64,000 nt of DNA, taken from NCBI GenBank assembly GCA_034401135.1, contig JAWZSP010000007.1, positions 1,178,001 to 1,242,000 of the forward strand, in the 5' to 3' direction. Made by a program: the position numbers and the translations under genes. The stretch's first letter is position 1. Each line of letters starts with the position of its first letter. This stretch comes from Volutella citrinella (Eukaryota > Ascomycota > Sordariomycetes > Hypocreales > Nectriaceae). Positions 24,213 through 34,082 of the stretch are shown here, in pieces. The notes beneath the pieces are model-generated. The model searched no databases, was not told where the DNA came from, and saw only the letters and a program-made list of their open reading frames with translations.

Positions 24213-26173
24213 ATGGCGACGTGCACCATCACCGGACTCAATAACTTGCTTGGGCAAGCTGGACTGGAGGTTCCCGTGCCGGAATTCCCCGGCTCAGACA
24301 TTGTGCACAACCCGCAGGATATCTTCCGCGCCTATCTTGCCGACACGCTGCAGCGACTGGTTGATTGTGATCGGTCAGTTGCATACGATGCCATCCAGCC
24401 ATCCAATGCCACTGGTATGGGTGACCTCGTGATTGTCTCTCCGAGGCTTAGACTCAAGGACGTCAAGCCAAAAGAGCTGGTCGCCGATCTCGCTCACAAG
24501 GTACGGATCACAACTTACACTAAGATGCCACACCTCACTGACATGAGGCCCTCGTGCAGCTGCCGCGGTCGCCGCCTTTCGCATGCCCAGTTGCAGACGG
24601 CATTCACTTGCGTGTACTATCTTCCCCCAATACCCTGCCAAGGCTGCTACTGCCCTACATCCGGGATAGAAGCTCTACGTATGGCTATGATGGGTCGCTC
24701 GGGTTGGTTGATCCGTCCGCGGTCGACGGCCCAAGAAAGAAGATCATTGTCGAATTCTCGTCGCCCAATATGGCTAGCGAGTTTCAAGTGAAACATCTGC
24801 GAAGCACTCTTGTTGGAGCGTATGTAGCTAACATCTACCAAGGCATGGGATGGGATGTTGTTCGAATGAACTACCTCGGCGACTGGGGCAAGCAAATTGG
24901 TCTGCTGGCTGCTGGCTGGCAAAGATTCGGCAATGACGAGGAGTTTCTTCAGAACCCACTTCGTCACTTATTCGAGGTGAATGAGAAGATTGGAGCTCTG
25001 TTCAAACCTGAGAAGGAGGCCTGCGATGCTGCCAAGGGCCAGGGTTTGGACACAACTGAGATGGAATCGCAAGGCCTATACGCAGAGCGTGATGTCTTCT
25101 TCAAGAAAATGGAGGACAATGACGAAGAGGCCATCGCGTTGTGGAAACGCTTCCGAGACGCCACCGTGAAGCACTATCCGGAGTCATACGGCCGCCTTGG
25201 TATTCATTTCGACGAATACTCGGGTGAGTCGCAGGTCACTTCTGAGTCGATTGCGGAGATCGAAGCCGCACTCAAAGAAAAGGGGATATACGAAGAGCAC
25301 GAAGGCTCCTGGAGAATAGATTTTGCCAAGCACGGCCACAAGGGCCTGTCAACTGCCAACTTGCGCTACAGGAATGGCACGTCGGCGTATCTCCTCCGGG
25401 ATCTCGCTGCCGTCTTGGACCGACACAAGGCGCACAGCTTTGACAAGATGCTTTACGTCTTCGCCACTGAGCAGGAGATGCATTTCAACCGGGTCAAGAC
25501 GACCCTTGAACTGATTGATCGCGCGGATCTCGCCTCAAAGATCCAGCACGTGCAGCTTGCCAAGATCACGGGCCTACTCGACCAGTTCAGCGAGGCAAAG
25601 TTGCTCGGTGATTACCTTGACGGCTCTCGGGAGGCTATGAGGTCTGGATTGGCGGAAGAAGAAGAGGAAGAATGCTTCGTGGATCAGACGGACGAAGCCC
25701 TGGAGTGCATGGGCCTCTCCGGCCTCAGTATTCAAGATCTCTCCCACAAACGAACGACATCTTACGCCTGCGACGCAAAGCGCATGATCTCCCTCGTTCA
25801 AGAAACCGGCCCAGCAACCCAGAACTGTTATGCAAGGCTTCAAAAGGTTCTCGAGAAGAAACCTGACGTTCTGGACTACAGCACCCTCAACTTCTCCCGG
25901 CTCGAGTCAGAGGATTACACCGAGGCCCTTCGCATCATGGCGCAGTATCCCGACGCTGTTCTTGCGTCATTCAAGAACCTAGAGCCCTCCACTATTATTC
26001 AATACCTAAATCGGCTCGTAATGCAGTTGATGCAGACTCTGGACGACGATGATGAAATAGACTGGACCGACAAGGACGAGACGGTTAGAGCAAGGATGGG
26101 GCTTTACGAAAGCGCGAAACAAGTCCTCGACAACGCTTTAAGGCTGTTGGGTGTGGCTCCATGGACCGCATGA
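24213..26173 (+). CDS. Arginyl-tRNA-synthetase-like protein lacking both class I signatures
   Basis: Two exons (24213-24500, 24560-26173), 633 residues, full length for a cytosolic ArgRS. The whole fold is recognisable: N-terminal domain, VEFSSPN, NYLGDWGKQIGLL, YSGESQV, and a C-terminal DALR-type domain ending RLLGVAPWTA. Yet the ATP-binding HIGH-type motif (HAGH in ordinary fungal ArgRS, before LRST) reads QVKH at about residues 172-175. The region where ordinary ArgRS has GMSTRKGTV reads ITGLLDQFSEAKLL. Arginine activation therefore looks impaired or lost while the frame is intact. Some fungal ArgRS-derived proteins (AvaA type) are known to work as arginine-containing cyclodipeptide synthases in natural-product clusters; oxidative genes at 30-36 kb would fit that. 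Other options are a regulatory pseudoenzyme or an early pseudogene. Confidence 0.9.
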
Positions 26174-26821
26174 ATTTGGACTATATGACATTGTTTTCTT
26201 TCGTGCCAGCGGGTTTGATTTAGGTTCCAGCGATCCAGTTTGCATTGAGGCAAGGAATTGGTCCATCATGAACCAGTCCAGTCTCCACCAAATCGACAGA
26301 ACACTACAGAAACAGACGGTTCTGCCAGCCACTAAGGCTTCTGCAGATGAATCAAATTGTTAAATTGTTTTACTCTTGGCCTGTCCTTGACCAACGTAAA
26401 AAAGCTCAGACACAACAGGTCACCCCACCCGGTGCGGCCAGCGAGAGTGATGGTGGTGGCAGTAGTGAATTGCCATCCGCTAGAGTCATCGGACTGGCTG
26501 TAAGCCGATGCGCATACCAAAACATTCATGTTACAACGCTCGCCACGAAGTTTCTGCCATAGTACGTGGAGGTGATTGCCGCGGAAGTAGAGGGAGTCCT
26601 AGAGGGATTCCCCCGCCACGGCCAGCTTCGGCTCGGAATATTCACAGCTGTCCCGCGAATTACACTGGCTGCCGGGCTGTTGCGTTGACCTCTAGTAGCG
26701 CCACTTGCATATCCTGCTTTGTAATGCCCTTCAAGCCAACTCCAGTCTGGAAATCACATCATCATCTCAACACAACACACTGCGGAGGGCTGCTGACTAC
26801 CTACCTTATTCTTATTGCAAC
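26174..26821. other. Intergenic region, ArgRS-like to rhodanese-like
   Basis: 648 bases without a supported gene. Both flanking genes are on the plus strand, so this is a 3' flank followed by a promoter. No TATA box or repeat stands out. Confidence 0.5.
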
Positions 26822-27355
26822 ATGACATCGACCGCTGCCCCGCAGGAGACCCCGCAGTGGTGGGAAGCTTTCCCCGAAGCCAAAGCTGTCTGCGCTCGTG
26901 TTGAAGGCTCTGAAGTGGCCGAGCTCTTGGAGAAGAATGCTGCGGCGGGACCTGGAGCAGCTCGCGATTTCCTCCTGGTGGATGTTCGCCGAACAGACTG
27001 GGAGGGGGGCACCATCGCAACCTCCATCAATCTACCGGCTCACACCTTTTACCAGACCCGGCCCACTACCTACCAGCTGTGTAAGCAGGCAGGAATCAAG
27101 AGGATAATTTTCTACTGCGGTAAGACATCATGGAAGCGACGATGGTCTCATCTTGACTGATAACTTCGATTAGGTAGCTGTGGCAGCAGAGGCCCTCGAT
27201 GTGCCGGGTGGATGCAGGACTATCTGGATGAGCAGGGCGAGAAAGACATCAGAGCCGAAATTCTGGTAGGCGGCATCAAGGGCTGGCAGAAGGGCTTCAA
27301 CGGCCGCCTGATGGACTGGTACGACGAGAGGGCTTGGTCTGCCCAGAGCAAGTGA
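26822..27355 (+). CDS. Rhodanese/Cdc25-like domain protein
   Basis: Two exons (26822-27119, 27174-27355), 159 residues, one rhodanese fold. The first half has the LLVDVRRTDWEGGTIATSINLPA signature of Cdc25/Acr2-type domains. The active loop is built across the intron: YCG followed by SCGSRGPR, giving C-G-S-C-G-S-R, a C-X5-R loop as in Cdc25 phosphatases and Acr2 arsenate reductases rather than the shorter loop of sulfurtransferases. Likely roles are arsenate reduction or phosphatase activity; sulfur transfer is less likely. No signal peptide, so cytosolic. It lies between the ArgRS-like gene and the splicing-gene pair. A link to the neighbouring oxidative genes is not shown. Confidence 0.88.
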
Positions 27356-27502
27356 TGCAGGACTGGAACCCAAATCTCAGGGTATTCCCTCTCTTGGTAT
27401 CTAGCAAGATATACCAAATGAACAGTTCCGCGAATGATTCATTTTGGACCACAAACGCCAAGCAATTTCCTCGGTTTCTAATTCACCCATCCCTTTGCTG
27501 TC

Positions 27503-27984
27503 TCAACGTTCTCGTCGGTCGTCTCCGCCAATTCGTTCGAGCGCCTCCAGCATGACAACGGAGTTGCCGCGGATCACCTAGTCAAGCGTTAGCCAAAAAC
27601 CAATACCAAATCTCCCAAAGCGTCAGAGTAGACGTACAACCATGCCGAGTCGGACCTTCTCTCCGCCATCCTTCTCCTCGACTGCTTCGTCCAGAACAAT
27701 ATTCAAGAACACCTAGAGACTCTCAGCATTAGAGGAGTACTTGGAATGAAGCGTGGAATCGTCTCACATCGTAGCCACGGAGGACACCAATAACCTTGCG
27801 ACTGCCATTCAGCTGCACAAACAGTCGTTTGTCGAGGTACTGTACCGAAATGTTAGTGCCTGAGATGTCGATTTTCCGCCCACTGGCACGGAGAGGTCGC
27901 GCAGATGAGGGGTTTTGTAGCTCCTTAGAGCACGTCAGGAACAGATTTACACACCTTCTTGAGCTCAGGCTGTGCGGGCGCCAT
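27503..27984 (-). CDS. SMX2: Small nuclear ribonucleoprotein SmG
   Basis: Four small exons (27984-27955, 27839-27768, 27712-27638, 27577-27503) give 83 residues. Sm1 is seen in YLDKRLFVQLNGSRKVIGVLRGYDVFLNIVLDEA and Sm2 in VIRGNSVVMLEALERI, with the RG-N pattern of the RNA-binding loop. Length and ending match SmG, one of seven Sm proteins in the ring around the U1, U2, U4 and U5 snRNAs. Exon 1 encodes only MAPAQPELKK. Three introns in 250 coding bases is dense for this window. It starts 205 bases from the divergent NTR2-like splicing gene and probably shares its promoter. Confidence 0.95.
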
Positions 27985-28189
27985 CTTGAGCAGTTTGTCA
28001 ATATCGTGATGGCTGTCGGCTGGTTGCGAAAGTTGCGACGCGGTCGCAACCTAAGCTCTGACGGCAAAAATTGGTCACGTGTCGCGCGATAAGATAAGAA
28101 TTTCATCCCAGGCTGCTGCTGCCATGACCGCAACCCAGAAAGTGTTCCATGAACGAGAAACCACTTTTTTATCACGATCCTCCCTCGAG
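27985..28189. promoter_or_regulatory. Bidirectional promoter of SmG and NTR2, with dyad and E-box
   Basis: 205 bases between two divergent start codons. At 28032-28050 there is a perfect inverted repeat with 8-base arms (GTTGCGAC / GTCGCAAC) around GCG, and another TTGCGA just upstream. At 28076-28081 is a CACGTG E-box, followed by two GATAAG-type motifs near 28088-28097. E-box and GATA names are standard motif knowledge; use by both genes is inferred from position. Confidence 0.6.
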
Positions 28190-29660
28190 ATGAGCTCATT
28201 TGGGGCAAAGCGCAAGGCGCGCGTCATCAAGGTAGCAGACGATACTGACTCTCAGGAGGGTGCGCCTGTGGATGCAACTGGTGATAATGCGACAGAGGGT
28301 AAGCATCTCCTTCGCTCAATTGCGACAACCTGCTGATGGAGAACAAGGCTGACCTGCCAAATGAATAGAGCCCCCCAAGCCACTATTTGCTTCGAAATCT
28401 GGCCGAAAACCTTTCCGTCAATCTGGTCTAAGACGAAGCTTCAACCCTGCCGAGGCCGATCAACTCACATCCGACAGCAATGGCGGGACAGCGAAGGACG
28501 ACGCCGATGAAGATGACGGCCCGGTTGTGGTGCGGCCAACAATAAGCCGGTCCGGTTCCCTGAAGAATAAAAAAAAACCCAACAAGTCCTCGAGGCTCTC
28601 CTTTGGCGGCGACGATGTAGGCGGCGGCGAAGCGAATGGCGAAGTCTTTACCCCCAAGAAGGTGCCTTTGGGCCAGCGCGCATTAGAGAACAGTGCCATC
28701 AAGAGGGCAATGTCGCCAATGGGCCTTCCGGTGCGATCAATCGGCGACGATGATGATCGACCAAGATACAGCAAAGAGTACCTTCAGGAGTTGCAGTCGT
28801 CTACACCAAACACGCCGCAGAATGTCTCAACGTTGCCACTGGATGATGCCGACGCGATGGAACTCGATGCCTCGGAACTTGAAGGCGCTCTCATAGTCGA
28901 TTCTTCGGGCCTCACCCCTTCGAAGCCAAGCACTGCAATCCTGACCGATGCCGAAATTCGTGAGAAGAAAGAACGTCGCGCACGGTTGGCGAAGGAACAG
29001 GACTTCCTCTCATTGGACGACGATGATGATGGTTATCTCCGGAAAAAGAAGGAAGAAACCCGCCTAGTCGCAGAGGATGAAGACCTTGGAGAGGGCTTTG
29101 ATAACTACGTGGAGGACGGTGGCCTATCACTGGGAAAGAGAGCTGAGAAGGAACGACGGAAGCGCGACCGACAGCAGATGGCCGAACTCATTTCGGCGGC
29201 CGAGGGACACTCTTCCGATTCATCTTCAGATAGCGATGCCGAGCGGCGGATTGCCTACGAATCTGCGCAGACTCGCGCAGGCCTTGACGGGCTGAAGAAA
29301 CCACGAAAGGATCCGGAACGCGAAATGCTGCAGGTGCCTCCGAAGATCACACCGCTGCCCAGTCTAACAGAATGCTTGGTGCGGTTACAGACAACCCTGA
29401 AAGGGATGGATGACGATCTGAAAGCGAGGCAAGCCCGCGTGGCACAGCTCAAGTCTGAGAAGGAGGAGATTGTCAAAAGGGAAGCAGAAGTCCAGTCGCT
29501 GCTGGACGAGACGGGCCGAAAGTACCAGGAGGCGAGGGGACAGGCGAAGAACGGCGATGCCCCTGTGCCCAGCAACGCTCCTGTTGAGTTGGCTGGAGCC
29601 CGGGGACTGGAGACCCTGGGCACGCCGTCAAGAAAACCAGGTGATTCAGAGGAGGTATGA
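28190..29660 (+). CDS. NTR2: NTR2-like splicing factor
   Basis: Two exons (28190-28298, 28369-29660), 466 residues. In yeast, Ntr2 works with Ntr1 and the helicase Prp43 to take apart spent spliceosomes. The start MSSFGAKRKARVIKV fits the family; an in-frame ATG 66 bases upstream is less likely. The protein is mostly charged and disordered: low-complexity Asp/Ser N-terminal half, a conserved-looking YSKEYLQELQSSTPNTPQ segment, TDAEIREKKERRARLAKEQDFLSL, and a C-terminal coiled coil (DDLKARQARVAQLKSEKEEIVKREAEVQSLLDE). The family call rests on these segments and the overall layout. Head to head with SmG, a second spliceosome component. Confidence 0.85.
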
Positions 29661-30339
29661 TATCACTTTGCCCAAGGATAAAACACTGGAGCTGGGGGTA
29701 TCTGTACTCTCTCCAACATGCCAAAAGCCGCCCTATTACTACACCTACCACGAGGCCGACCTCTGACACTTGGAAGTCCTATGCTCGCCGCTCTGCGGTA
29801 GACTATGGGAGCACAAGAGAACCACCCACGGAAAGTGCCTATGGCTTTTTCGGGCATCAGCTGGCGCCAGAAGTGCCTGGCCTCCAACAGTTCGTCCGCC
29901 TTGGCCCGACATGCCCTGCGTTCCATAGAACGCCGTTGTCACCGATAGAACTCCAGCAAGTCGAGAAGTCCATTATAGCAATGAGGAAAACGGGCTTTGG
30001 CCTGAGGGAACTAAGACTGGGACACGCGAATAAGCGTTTATCGTATCTCGCCGTCTGGTATCTTACATATCTGCCTGCATTGCTCTCGTTTAGGAGCTTG
30101 CCATGAAAATTAGTCAAACAGAAGGTGTGAAGGGATCATATAGAACAATCCAAGCCATTCTTGCCCAACATGAATACAGCAAGCGCGAGGTTTCAAAGCG
30201 AGAGTCGCTTTTCAAGTGTCACATAACATGGAGCCGAGGTTGATCGGGGGATGCGGCGCTACACGACTTTCATACGCCATTTCATATGTGATCAGGGACA
30301 ACTCATCAATCACCAGGTTGGACGAACGCCATTCAATCA
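29661..30339. other. Intergenic region between convergent NTR2 and P450 genes
   Basis: Two convergent 3' ends meet here. A plus-strand frame runs from the NTR2 stop to 30106 (149 codons). Its middle part (SAYGFFGHQLAPEVPGLQQF and PIELQQVEKSIIAMRKTGFG) looks somewhat protein-like, but its start is poor and I recognise no family, so I do not call a gene. Confidence 0.4.
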
Positions 30340-32177
30340 TCATATTGTTCGCTTCGTGATTTTGACCCAAAAGTCGGACGCAAACATGAATACGGACGCT
30401 TGCGTTATGATGGGCTTCTCGGGGTTCAGGATGGCGAAGTCGTATCGCTTCATGAGCTGTGGGCGTCTATCAGCACAGGACTCGGGCACGGGGATGGATC
30501 GCTCTGGGCTCGTCGCCTCACCTCAAACACTGCCTTGTGGATCTCCATCAAAGCAATTGGCTTGCCAAGGCACGAGTACTTGCCGTGGCCGAAATGGGTA
30601 TCCCATGCGGCAGTCATGCGCTTCAGCTCTTCGCCTTCTGCTAGCAGCCACCTCTCGGGTCGAAACACCTCAGCATCGTCGCCCCAGACCAGGGTTGATC
30701 TTCCAACGCCGTAGAATGCCTGTCCGATTTGCGTTCCGCCTGGCACGAAGTATCCGTTGATGGTATCGCCCTGGGGAGGCACCTGCTTGAAACCCAAGCC
30801 GCTGATAGGGGGGTGGATTCTCAGTCCCTCTCGCACAACGGCCTGCAAATATGGCAGGGTTTGGATCTCTGCCCAGGAGACTGGGTTGGAAACAGTGGAT
30901 GCGACGCTGCGAATCTCGGAAACCAAAGACATGTATGCAGCAGGGTTTGTGAACAGGGACAAGAGGATCATGCGCAGGCCGTGGGCGGTGGTATTGGAGC
31001 CGGCGATGCTGTCGTTTGTCAATATCCCATTAGTTTTCCGCGATGGGCTAGGTCATGCGACTGACATGGAGATAAAGGCCTGCTGAACCAGCTCCTCCTC
31101 TGTCATTCCATTGTTAATGTGTGCTTCCATCATATCCTTGCGGGCCGGTGTATCGGGACGGAGACGCTCTTTTACAAACGGCTTTGCAAAGCTGACAACG
31201 AACAGCAACATTAGCAGACGCGTTTTTCCGGACCGGGCTGCACAAAGAACCCCGGCTACTATTCCGTGATACTCACCCCATGAGCCGTCCAAAACCAACT
31301 TGATCCTTTTCATGTGGCATGGCCAGATTCATGGGCCACTTATGTACGAGTTCCACCAGCCACGGGAGGACGGATACGAGGTTCATGACTGGCAACGAGC
31401 TGGCGTTGATGGCGTTGTAGTGGTAAAGGTCCTCGTCCCGGACAAGATAGCCAAAGGGCTGGCCAAAGGTAATGTCGCCAATGGCATCGAGGGCCAAAAA
31501 CTGCGTCTTCTCGGCCAAGTCAAGCGGGCGAGACACCGCGTCGGTCGACACGTACTTGCGATCGAGGAGAGAAATGAAGCTGAGCACTTGGCGGTCGATA
31601 CCAGCCTCAAACCCAAAGCCTTCGTTCTCCTTGCCCGAGTACTGCGATGATGAAGAGTCAGCCACCATGTTAAGGGAGCCACACCGTGGGAGGCCGTACA
31701 CCGGGAGCCATCTTGGCCCTCATGGCCTTGTGCTTCGTCTCGTCCCGGGTGGAAACAACATTGTCAACACCCGGCACGATCCGGCCGCTCTCGTAGAAAT
31801 CTCCCTTTGTGTACTCGCTGCGAACTGCCGACATACTTCGCAGCACATCCGGGTCAACGGAGAGCAGTTCATTGGGGCCAATGCGAACGAGAGGGCCGTG
31901 GGAAGTCAGCTTGCTTCTTGGCGAGTGTTTCGTCGTGAAAGAAGGGCGCACCATATTGATCGGTCGCCTCCTTGAGCGTCTCATGATAACGCCCGCTCAA
32001 TGCCCCCTTCAGCTGCCACAGCGTCGACCATGCGGCAAGCCGCGGGCCTGGGATGTGACGCAGCCGGTACCAAGAGTGACTTGACCTTACGGCGAGTACC
32101 AGAATGAAAGTGACTGCGACAATGAGGAGGGAGGTCGTGAGGGAGGCAGAGGAGTGGATGATTGCGAGCAGGCCCAT
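30340..32177 (-). CDS. Cytochrome P450 monooxygenase (intron 1 acceptor unclear)
   Basis: Six-exon model: 32177-31952, 31896-31700, 31641-31277, 31191-31066, 31008-30522, 30456-30340; about 505 residues. An N-terminal membrane anchor (SLLIVAVTFILVLAV) and the proline hinge (HIPGPRLAAW) indicate a microsomal P450. The I-helix reads AGSNTTA (usual AGxDTT). ExxR is REGLR, PERF is FRPERW, and the heme loop is FGHGKYSCLGK with the cysteine ligand. Layout resembles fungal secondary-metabolism P450s of the pisatin demethylase/trichothecene type. Introns 2-5 are clean. Intron 1 (31951-31897) has a good donor and branch (GCTGAC), but the phase-keeping end is CACG, not AG; no AG acceptor restores the frame. 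It lies downstream of the monooxygenase on the same strand. Confidence 0.87.
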
Positions 32178-32606
32178 TGTCGAAGTCGAAGCTCAAGTCG
32201 CAGTCATTCGGATACAGAAGAAACAATCACACTGGAGGGAAAAGGACGCCCAGTGGAAAGGCGAGACGGATCGATGAGGATGTCATTGTGTGGGGGTGAC
32301 AGTCTCGTGAGATGGACAGGGTTTTCCGTTCATTCCTGTGTCTCACCAATATTCAAATTTCACTGCCCACCCTGCGCTGTCACTTTTCGGGCTCGCCGCG
32401 GGGCTCTTCAGCTGGCTATGGACATGGCTGAAGGGCCTCGACGCTGCGGCACTGCTATGAGCTGGTAGATACGGGGATGTGTCTCGCCTTGACAAAAGCA
32501 AAACTCACTCTGCTGCGATCTAAGACAACGAGGACTGCTGAGTCATGGACTACACGTCTTCTTTGCATCATATTCTCATTTACCATGCATTACCATCGAC
32601 AGCTGC
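32178..32606. other. Intergenic region between monooxygenase and P450
   Basis: 429 bases separate the stop of the flavin monooxygenase from the start of the P450, both on the minus strand. It should hold the P450 promoter. No coding frame and no clear TATA box are seen. Confidence 0.5.
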
Positions 32607-34082
32607 TCATAACTCCTTCTTACTGGGCCCCTTGCCATACACCAACCCGTCCGTCACACTGCCAAAGAGCCACGCCCACATATCAACGCCCCAGTGCGTT
32701 CTGCCATACCACGGCGTCTCGCCAGTTGCCTTGGGCATCCTGTCGGCGGCCTTTACAAAGTAGTTGCTGGTGGCGTCAAACGGCAGCCGTCTCGGCCTGC
32801 CCTTCCTGTCCTCCATCAGGGGCACCACGCTTGTCGAGCCCGTCTTCTCCATTTGCTTGAGGATCCGCATAACCGTCTTGGCCATCAGATCGGCGCCGGG
32901 GGTCCACGACTGGGTGACGTAGCCCATGATTGTCGAGTAGTTGGGCACCGATTCGACCATGCAGCCGCGCCAGGTGTACTGCGATCCAATGTCGACGGCC
33001 TTACCGTCCACGTACGGCGTGACGCCGCCAAACAGCTCAAAGTAGAGACCAGTCGCAGTGACGATGATGTCGGCAGAGAGCTTGCGTCCGGACTTGAGGA
33101 CAATGCCGTCTTCAACCACGGAGTCAATGACATCCGTGACGATGTCGCAGTTGTCCTGGTGAAGCGCCTTGAAGAAATCCCCGTCGGGGCACATGCATAA
33201 TCGCTGCTGGAACGGGTTGTAGCTGGGGTTGAAGTGGATGTCCGCGTCAATGTCCTTGGGCAGCGCTTCCTTGGTCTTGCTGGTGATGATCTTCCTGCCA
33301 ACTTCGGGGAACGCGAGCAACGCCTGTGTCACGAAAACCTCGTAAAGAGTATCATACCACCATGCGAGCCAGTGCACCCAGGCCAGAGGCAGAACCAGGC
33401 GCAACACAGCCTCCCAGGCCGACGAGGTGGAGCGCGATACAACAAACGAGGGGCTCCGCTGAAGCTGGGTCACCATGGCGGCCTTCTTGGCAAGGTTGGG
33501 CAGGACGGTGACGGCCGTAGCACCCGATCCTATGATGACTACGCGTTTCCCAGCATAGTCAAGGTCCTCGGGCCACCATTGAGGGTGAACGACCTGCCCC
33601 TTGAAGTTGTCGATCCCGGGGATGGTCGTCTGGAACGCCTTGTCGTACGAGTAGTATCCCGTACAGCCAAGGACGAAGTTGGCCGTGAAGGTCTTGCGCC
33701 CGGCATCCGTGTCAACGTCCAGCCTCCACTGCTGCTCGTCGGAGCGCCACTCGCAACCGACGACGCGATGGCGGAACCGGATCTTATCTCGGAACCCTCC
33801 CGCATCGGCAGCGTCCTCGAGATAGGCGAGGATCTCCTTGGCCGACGCCATCTTCTCCTTGTGAGGCCACGGGTGCCATCGCAGGCCAAACGAGGTCATG
33901 TACGAGTCGGATCGGAAGCCCGGGTATCGAAAGAAGCTCCATGTGCCGCCGAGCACGGAGCGGGCCTCGAGGATGGCAAAGGAGCGGTGCGGGAGCGTCT
34001 CGGCGAGGACGTGGGCAGTGTTAATGCCCGACAGTCCGGCTCCCAGGATGAGGATGTCGTGGTGCTCGACGGGGACGGCCAT
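32607..34082 (-). CDS. Flavin-dependent monooxygenase with Baeyer-Villiger signature
   Basis: Intronless, 491 residues. FAD-binding Rossmann motif near the start (ILGAGLSGI), NADPH-binding motif IIGSGATA in the middle, and between them FKGQVVHPQWWP, which fits the Baeyer-Villiger fingerprint F-X-G-X3-H-X3-W-P exactly. The segment FRYPGFRSDSYM is also typical of class B flavoprotein monooxygenases. Members insert oxygen next to a carbonyl, or oxidise N or S atoms. The frame is open upstream to 34424, but MAVPVEHHDILILGAG at 34082 is the natural start. The C-terminus KKEL resembles an ER-retrieval signal, yet there is no signal peptide. With the P450 and the divergent GST it forms a likely tailoring set. 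Confidence 0.94.
   Translation of the reverse strand: MAVPVEHHDILILGAGLSGINTAHVLAETLPHRSFAILEARSVLGGTWSFFRYPGFRSDSYMTSFGLRWHPWPHKEKMASAKEILAYLEDAADAGGFRDKIRFRHRVVGCEWRSDEQQWRLDVDTDAGRKTFTANFVLGCTGYYSYDKAFQTTIPGIDNFKGQVVHPQWWPEDLDYAGKRVVIIGSGATAVTVLPNLAKKAAMVTQLQRSPSFVVSRSTSSAWEAVLRLVLPLAWVHWLAWWYDTLYEVFVTQALLAFPEVGRKIITSKTKEALPKDIDADIHFNPSYNPFQQRLCMCPDGDFFKALHQDNCDIVTDVIDSVVEDGIVLKSGRKLSADIIVTATGLYFELFGGVTPYVDGKAVDIGSQYTWRGCMVESVPNYSTIMGYVTQSWTPGADLMAKTVMRILKQMEKTGSTSVVPLMEDRKGRPRRLPFDATSNYFVKAADRMPKATGETPWYGRTHWGVDMWAWLFGSVTDGLVYGKGPSKKEL

Noticed and set aside
24213..26173. Self-resistance copy of ArgRS protecting against an ArgRS inhibitor
   Set aside because: A resistance copy must still charge tRNA. 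Loss of both the HIGH-type and MSTR-type motifs makes that unlikely.
29657..30106. 149-codon plus-strand frame directly after NTR2
   Set aside because: Part of it looks protein-like, but the start overlaps the NTR2 stop, the first 50 residues are implausible and no family is recognised.
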